16,337 bases of DNA from positions 1-16,337 of the forward strand of contig CAMLKC010000020.1 in NCBI GenBank assembly GCA_946480595.1, written 5' to 3'. The notes beneath the pieces were generated by a model. The model searched no databases. It was not told where the DNA came from and saw nothing but the letters and a program-made list of their open reading frames with translations. The translations under genes were made by a program, and so were the position numbers. The stretch is from an uncultured Candidatus Saccharibacteria bacterium (GTDB lineage Bacteria; Patescibacteria; Saccharimonadia; Saccharimonadales; CAMLKC01). Positions 12,734-16,337 of this stretch are shown piece by piece; positions within the stretch are counted from its first letter, which is position 1; every line of letters starts with the position of its first letter.

Positions 12734-14368
12734 ATGAAAAGAGGGGGGCCTGCAGTCAACGAGCGCACCGCGCAAGTCATGCGATTTGCTGGCTTGGTCA
12801 TGCCCGTTATCCTCCTTATTTATGGGATTTTGGTAAAGTTCGGCCTTGCCGACGATTCACACTATGCAGGTGACACCATTTTCTTCCTGCTTATGGGTCC
12901 ATGGGTGCTCCTTGCGTTCCTCCAGTTCCTTTATCCGTCGACTACATGGAAGGGGTCCGGGGTCCGGTTCGCGCTGTACCATCTGCTGTCTGCGGTTTAC
13001 GTCATCTTTGTTTCTGGCTTTTCGACGCCATTTATCGCAACCTGGATTTTACTGTTTCTGGCGGCGTACGCGTATTTTTCGAGTACCGGGCTTCGCCTGA
13101 GTGTTCTTTGTTTTGTGCTCACCGCCGAGGTAGATGCGCTCCTGCATATTAAGGACAGCGCCGTGCTGATAGAAGACGCGCTCACGCTCGCGGCTGTGCT
13201 TATTGTCGGCGTCACCGCTGTTGCAATTGCCCGTATTCAAGAGATCGACGGGGCCGAACTCTCACGCAGCAAAGCCCTGGAATCGCTGCAGCGCGACCGT
13301 ATCCTTACTATTGTTAACAACCTCGCCGATGCGGTGCTGAGTACCGACGAAGATGGTATCGTCCGAGTGTTCAATGCCGCGAGCCTCAACCTGCTCGACA
13401 CCAACATCAGCCTGAATGGCCACCATATCGATGAAGTACTTACTCTTTCCGAGGGCGGCGACAAGCCCGTCAGTCTGTACGAAGAACTCAAAAAGTCACA
13501 AAGTGTCGTTATTCGCGACGACCTTACAATGGCACTCGAGGATGAAACTATCCGGCTAGAGGTAACGTATTCGCCGATTCGCAGCAGCTATAGCAAAAGC
13601 AAAAAAGCCAAGCCGCAAGACGGTTTTATTATCATTTTGCGTGATGTTACCAAAGCAAAAAGCCTCGAGGAAGAACGCGACGAGTTTATCAGTGTTGTCA
13701 GCCACGAACTGCGAACGCCTATTACTATCACTGAGGGGACGATCAGTAACGTACAGCTGATGATGGAACGATCGAACATCTCACAGGACATTTTAAAGGA
13801 GGCGATCACCACCGCTCATGACCAGGTTATCTATCTGTCTAAGATGGTAAACGACCTTAGTACGCTCTCGCGCGCGGAGCGGGGTGTCGCCGACGCGCCC
13901 GAAACGATTGAAGTCCGTGGCCTCGTTGACGACTTATACAAAGAATACGCACCACAGGCAGAAGCCAAAAAGCTCCATTTCAACCTCGACCTCGGCACAC
14001 GGCTCGGCGAAGTAAATACCAGCCGACTGTACCTAAAAGAACTGCTACAGAATTTCGTCACCAACGCCATCAAGTACACCCGCGAAGGCAGCGTAACTTT
14101 AGCAGTCAAGCGTGACGGCGACAAGATTACGTTTGAAGTAAAGGATACCGGCATCGGCATCAGTAAGACCGACCAGGCAAAAGTCTTCACTAAGTTTTAT
14201 CGCTCTGAAGATTACCGCACCCGCGAAACCAGCGGCACCGGCCTGGGTCTATATGTTGCCGCCAAGCTCTCAAAAAAGCTGGGAACGCACATTAAGTTCA
14301 AGAGTCGCCTTAACCACGGATCGTCGTTTAGCATTACAATTCCGGCCGTAGAAGAAAAAGTAAAGTAA
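12734..14368 (+). CDS. Membrane PAS-domain sensor histidine kinase (orphan)
   Basis: The 544-residue product starts at the ATG at 12734. About six membrane helices fill residues 18-167 with almost no outer loops, so the signal is probably sensed in the membrane. A PAS domain spans roughly 185-308. The kinase core has the H box VVSHELRTPI with phospho-acceptor His324, the N box LLQNFVTNAIKYT (437-449), G1 DTGIGI (471-476), an F box VFTKFYR (484-490) and G2 GTGLGL (501-506), all intact. It would autophosphorylate and pass the phosphate to a response regulator, but none is adjacent: the next gene is a convergent glycosyltransferase one base away. It lies 33 nt after the metallopeptidase gene, so it may also be reached by read-through. 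Confidence 0.93.
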   Translation: MKRGGPAVNERTAQVMRFAGLVMPVILLIYGILVKFGLADDSHYAGDTIFFLLMGPWVLLAFLQFLYPSTTWKGSGVRFALYHLLSAVYVIFVSGFSTPFIATWILLFLAAYAYFSSTGLRLSVLCFVLTAEVDALLHIKDSAVLIEDALTLAAVLIVGVTAVAIARIQEIDGAELSRSKALESLQRDRILTIVNNLADAVLSTDEDGIVRVFNAASLNLLDTNISLNGHHIDEVLTLSEGGDKPVSLYEELKKSQSVVIRDDLTMALEDETIRLEVTYSPIRSSYSKSKKAKPQDGFIIILRDVTKAKSLEEERDEFISVVSHELRTPITITEGTISNVQLMMERSNISQDILKEAITTAHDQVIYLSKMVNDLSTLSRAERGVADAPETIEVRGLVDDLYKEYAPQAEAKKLHFNLDLGTRLGEVNTSRLYLKELLQNFVTNAIKYTREGSVTLAVKRDGDKITFEVKDTGIGISKTDQAKVFTKFYRSEDYRTRETSGTGLGLYVAAKLSKKLGTHIKFKSRLNHGSSFSITIPAVEEKVK

Positions 14369-14369
14369 G

Positions 14370-15491
14370 CTAACGGTCAATTTTCAGGCTGTTCGACCGC
14401 AAAACTGGAGCCGTTACGGAGCGGCCTTTCCATTTGATCGTACGGCGGGCGTACCCGATCATGCTCCACAAGAACAAAGCGAGTTCCTGGAGTACAATCA
14501 CCGGCCAAAGCAGGCCGCCAAGCCACCAGTTATGCCGCCATGCCATACGGGCATAAAAGGCGTAGAGCAGAACAAACATCGCTAGCACGACAATAGGGAA
14601 ACTGGCTCGGAATGACCAACCGGCCATGCCGTCGGTCAACAAAACGAATGCAGGAACGTTCAGGAAGGCAAGCGCCAAAACGGCAGGTATGGCCTTCCAG
14701 CCGCGTGCCATTGGGTAAAGGATTCGCCGTCCGGTTTCCATCTGTGACTGCCACTTCTTTTCATAACGAACACCTAAACGACCGTCGTCTACAAGCATTT
14801 TATAGCCGGACCCCACAAGGGCAGCTATACGAGCCTCGGCTGAAACCTCATTTTTATGAGGTGCAAGGCCGCCTAGCCCCAATAGCGTGTCGTGCTTTAT
14901 CGCCCAAAACGCCCCCGAGGCCGCAGGCGATGCTAACGTCAGTTGCCAAAAATAGCGTAGCGGACTAAACAGCACGCTCGTTCGCCAAGAATCACCACGC
15001 TGCGGAATGACTGAAATCATATCTTTTTTTGCCGTCTGCATATAGCTTGCTACTTTAGAGAGCGTGTCGGGAGCAATAAGCGCGTCGACGTCCATAAATA
15101 CGACGTACGAGCCGCTCGCCTCCTGGGCAAGAACGTCCAATGCGTGGTTCTTACCGAGCCACCCCTCAGGTAGCTGGGTTCCGGGAACAAAACGCACACC
15201 AGCGTGGGCAAAGGATCGAATGAGGATAGATGTTTCGTCATCAGAACTGTCATCGAATACGATAATCTCCAGCTTTTTATAATCGCTTGCCAGCACCCGC
15301 TCCAAGCACTGAGTCATGGCGTGCTTTTCGTTTCGGGCTGGAATACAGACGCTGATAGTCGGCATCTCCGTCACATACGGTATGTCCTTTGGTGGAAGGT
15401 TCTGGCTGGCTGTACGCAAAAGCCCCGCGGCAAAGTACAGGGCAAGGCCCGTATCGATGCTTAGAATTGTCAGGAATATACCCTCGATCAC
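14370..15491 (-). CDS. Membrane-bound GT2 family glycosyltransferase
   Basis: The 373-residue product is a GT-A fold glycosyltransferase with one N-terminal helix (about 4-24) and three C-terminal helices (about 265-345). The core reads ISVCIPARNE (46-55), IIVFDDSSDD (76-85), PEGWLGKNHA (108-117) and VFMDVDA (131-137), where DVD supplies the metal-binding acidic motif. The GWLGKNHA block is shared with CrtQ/HpnB-like transferases that modify lipids, so a lipid or membrane-linked acceptor is likely, although not proven. The start is the GTG at 15491 and no in-frame ATG gives the first helix. A TGC-TACTAT extended -10 lies 8 nt upstream. It converges on the histidine kinase gene with a single-base gap and is divergent from secE-nusG. 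Confidence 0.88.
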   Translation of the reverse strand: MIEGIFLTILSIDTGLALYFAAGLLRTASQNLPPKDIPYVTEMPTISVCIPARNEKHAMTQCLERVLASDYKKLEIIVFDDSSDDETSILIRSFAHAGVRFVPGTQLPEGWLGKNHALDVLAQEASGSYVVFMDVDALIAPDTLSKVASYMQTAKKDMISVIPQRGDSWRTSVLFSPLRYFWQLTLASPAASGAFWAIKHDTLLGLGGLAPHKNEVSAEARIAALVGSGYKMLVDDGRLGVRYEKKWQSQMETGRRILYPMARGWKAIPAVLALAFLNVPAFVLLTDGMAGWSFRASFPIVVLAMFVLLYAFYARMAWRHNWWLGGLLWPVIVLQELALFLWSMIGYARRTIKWKGRSVTAPVLRSNSLKIDR

Positions 15492-15499
15492 TGCCTATA

Positions 15500-15508
15500 A
15501 TAGTAGCA
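15500..15508 (-). promoter_or_regulatory. Extended -10 of the glycosyltransferase gene
   Basis: The minus strand reads TGC-TACTAT, 8 nt before the GTG start, implying a leader of about 1-2 nt. It overlaps a plus-strand TATAAT at 15496-15501, so the two strands share these bases. No clear -35 is visible on the minus strand. Confidence 0.4.
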
Positions 15509-15511
15509 TGC

Positions 15512-15540
15512 TTGACGCCCTGACGGTAGTCAGCTATAGT
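15512..15540 (+). promoter_or_regulatory. Sigma70 promoter of secE-nusG
   Basis: TTGACG (15512-15517) and TATAGT (15535-15540) are exactly 17 nt apart. The start is expected near 15547, which places the hairpin at 15551-15573 at the very 5' end of the secE-nusG mRNA. The secE SD (GGGAG, 15578-15582) follows at a normal distance from its TTG start. Confidence 0.78.
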
Positions 15541-15550
15541 GGTACTTGAC

Positions 15551-15573
15551 AGTCTGCTTGAAGCAGGCTTTTT
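15551..15573 (+). promoter_or_regulatory. Terminator-like hairpin in the secE leader
   Basis: AGTCTGCT (15551-15558) pairs with AGCAGGCT (15562-15569) through 8 bp with one G-U pair and a 3-nt loop, directly followed by a T run (15569-15573). The form is that of an intrinsic terminator, but it lies about 5 nt after the predicted start and 20 nt before secE. It may attenuate the operon, protect the 5' end, or end transcripts arriving from the left. Confidence 0.6.
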
Positions 15574-15592
15574 AATTGGGAGAGCACACGCT

Positions 15593-15943
15593 TTGGCAAC
15601 CAAAGGTAAAAAACCAGCAACCAAAAATGAAGCGAGTACAACCAAGGTAACGCGCATCACCGCGACCGACACCGCGGCACCCGCTAAAAAAGAAACCAAA
15701 CAACCAAAAACAGCAGTTTCGCCAAAAGAAACTGCACCAAAGAGCGGCCGTCGCAACCCGGCAACCGCCATGCTCGACTATTTCAAGGGTGCTTGGTACG
15801 AACTGAAACAAGTTCGCTGGCCAAACCGCCGTGCAACATGGGGTATGACGATGGCAGTACTTGCTTTCACCGTCTTCTTCATCGTGCTGATCTTGGTACT
15901 CGACGCGTTATTCAAATATCTATTTCAATTAATCTTAGGATAA
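15593..15943 (+). CDS. secE: Preprotein translocase subunit SecE
   Basis: The 116-residue product ends in the SecE domain: YFKGAWYELKQVRWPNRRATW, the amphipathic cytosolic helix with the conserved V-x-W-P, followed by one membrane helix (AVLAFTVFFIVLILVLDALF). It stabilises SecY in the protein-export channel. The first 55 residues are a Lys/Ala/Thr-rich extension, probably disordered. The start is taken as the TTG at 15593, preceded by GGGAG at 15578-15582; a GTG at 15539 would run across the promoter and hairpin. nusG follows after 6 nt, the usual bacterial order, so the pair is one operon that probably continues into ribosomal-protein genes beyond the window. The use of TTG in such a basic gene may moderate SecE levels relative to NusG. 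Confidence 0.93.
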   Translation: MATKGKKPATKNEASTTKVTRITATDTAAPAKKETKQPKTAVSPKETAPKSGRRNPATAMLDYFKGAWYELKQVRWPNRRATWGMTMAVLAFTVFFIVLILVLDALFKYLFQLILG

Positions 15944-15949
15944 GGAACA

Positions 15950-16337
15950 ATGGCAAAAACCCGTTACGACTCAACTCGCAAGTGGTACGCAATCCACACT
16001 TACAGCGGCTATGAAGAAAAAGTAGCTGACAGCATTCGCCAGCGTATCAACGCCGTCGACATGGCAGACAAGATTTTCGACGTCATGGTACCTAAAGAAA
16101 AGCAAATCCAGATCAAGAACGGCAAGCGCAAGGTCGTCGAAAGCAAGATCTTCCAGGGCTACGCACTGGTAGAGATGAAGCTGACCGACGAAACTTGGTA
16201 CATTGTTCGTAACACCCCTGGCGTCACTGGCTTTGTCGGTAGCGGCACCGAACCGACTCCTGTTTCTGACAGTGAAATCACTAAGATCAAGAAGCGCATG
16301 GGCGTGGAAGATCCAAAACACCACATCGACTTTTCAG
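15950..16337 (+). CDS. nusG: Transcription factor NusG, 3' end outside window
   Basis: The frame is open from the ATG at 15950 to the window end (129 codons). It holds the NGN domain: KWYAIHTYSGYEEKVADSI (12-30), DVMVPKEKQIQIKNGKRKVV, FQGYALVEMKLTDETWYIVR and NTPGVTGFVG. NGN binds the RNA polymerase clamp and promotes elongation; the C-terminal KOW domain, which contacts Rho or ribosomal protein S10, would lie beyond the window. AGGA at 15937-15940 gives the best SD spacing. The gene begins 6 nt after the secE stop and must share its mRNA. Nothing is unusual in the visible part. Confidence 0.97.
   Translation, partial: MAKTRYDSTRKWYAIHTYSGYEEKVADSIRQRINAVDMADKIFDVMVPKEKQIQIKNGKRKVVESKIFQGYALVEMKLTDETWYIVRNTPGVTGFVGSGTEPTPVSDSEITKIKKRMGVEDPKHHIDFS

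Noticed and set aside
15508..15549. 13-codon frame (MLDALTVVSYSGT) with TATAAT 6 nt upstream, a possible leader peptide before the secE hairpin
   Set aside because: It lies over the better promoter at 15512-15540, so most transcripts would not contain it. Kept only as a minor possibility.
15547..15576. TTGACA followed by TTTAAT as an alternative secE promoter
   Set aside because: Spacing is about 19 nt and it sits inside the hairpin; the promoter at 15512-15540 has ideal 17-nt spacing and a better -10.
1..16337. CRISPR arrays, insertion sequences, integrases, phage genes or attachment sites
   Set aside because: No regularly spaced repeats, transposase or integrase motifs, or paired terminal repeats were seen. 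The tRNA-Trp 3' end has no noticed duplicate nearby.

Overview
The window most likely comes from a Patescibacteria/CPR chromosome, and Candidatus Saccharibacteria (TM7) fits best. This rests on recognition, not on a search. The signs are small tightly packed genes, few biosynthetic functions, a PKD surface protein with an LPHTG sorting signal, a GT-C-like envelope protein and a secE-nusG pair with a lysine-rich SecE N-terminus. Base composition is near 50% G+C for most genes. UGA reads as a stop throughout, so the code is standard.

Layout, left to right. (1) 1-2411: a GT-C-like membrane protein (5' end outside the window) coupled to a four-helix membrane protein, then a small secreted Gly/His/Asn-rich protein with its own promoter and terminator. 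(2) 2480-4377, minus strand: aspartate ammonia-lyase and a small membrane-anchored beta-sandwich protein. (3) About 4478-5290, plus strand: a G+C-rich island holding one lipoprotein gene with a folded leader, a Shine-Dalgarno (SD) site and a G+C-rich 3' hairpin. It looks transferred from an actinobacterium, perhaps the host. (4) 5315-6134, minus strand: a HAD phosphatase and tRNA-Trp(CCA). (5) 6230-8799, plus strand: a compact three-gene operon encoding a deoxyribosyltransferase-like/YjjX-like NTPase fusion, a NUDIX hydrolase and an AlkZ-like DNA-glycosylase-family protein, apparently for nucleotide-pool and DNA-base hygiene. (6) 8789-11235, minus strand: a DUF475/TerC-like membrane protein and the LPxTG PKD surface protein. 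(7) 11404-14368, plus strand: a P-loop kinase, a YgjP-like metallopeptidase and an orphan PAS histidine kinase. (8) 14370-15491, minus strand: a membrane GT2 glycosyltransferase. (9) 15512-end, plus strand: promoter, terminator-like leader hairpin, secE and the 5' part of nusG.

Two initiation styles stand out. Several single or operon-leading genes (aspA, the HAD gene, the fusion gene, DUF475, the P-loop kinase) have a -10 hexamer exactly 6-7 nt before ATG, which implies leaderless mRNAs. The exported proteins and secE/nusG have longer leaders with SD sites. I saw no CRISPR array, insertion sequence, phage gene or obvious defence system. The best candidates for something new are the fusion-led hygiene operon, the transferred lipoprotein unit, the small His/Gly/Asn protein and the leaderless pattern.
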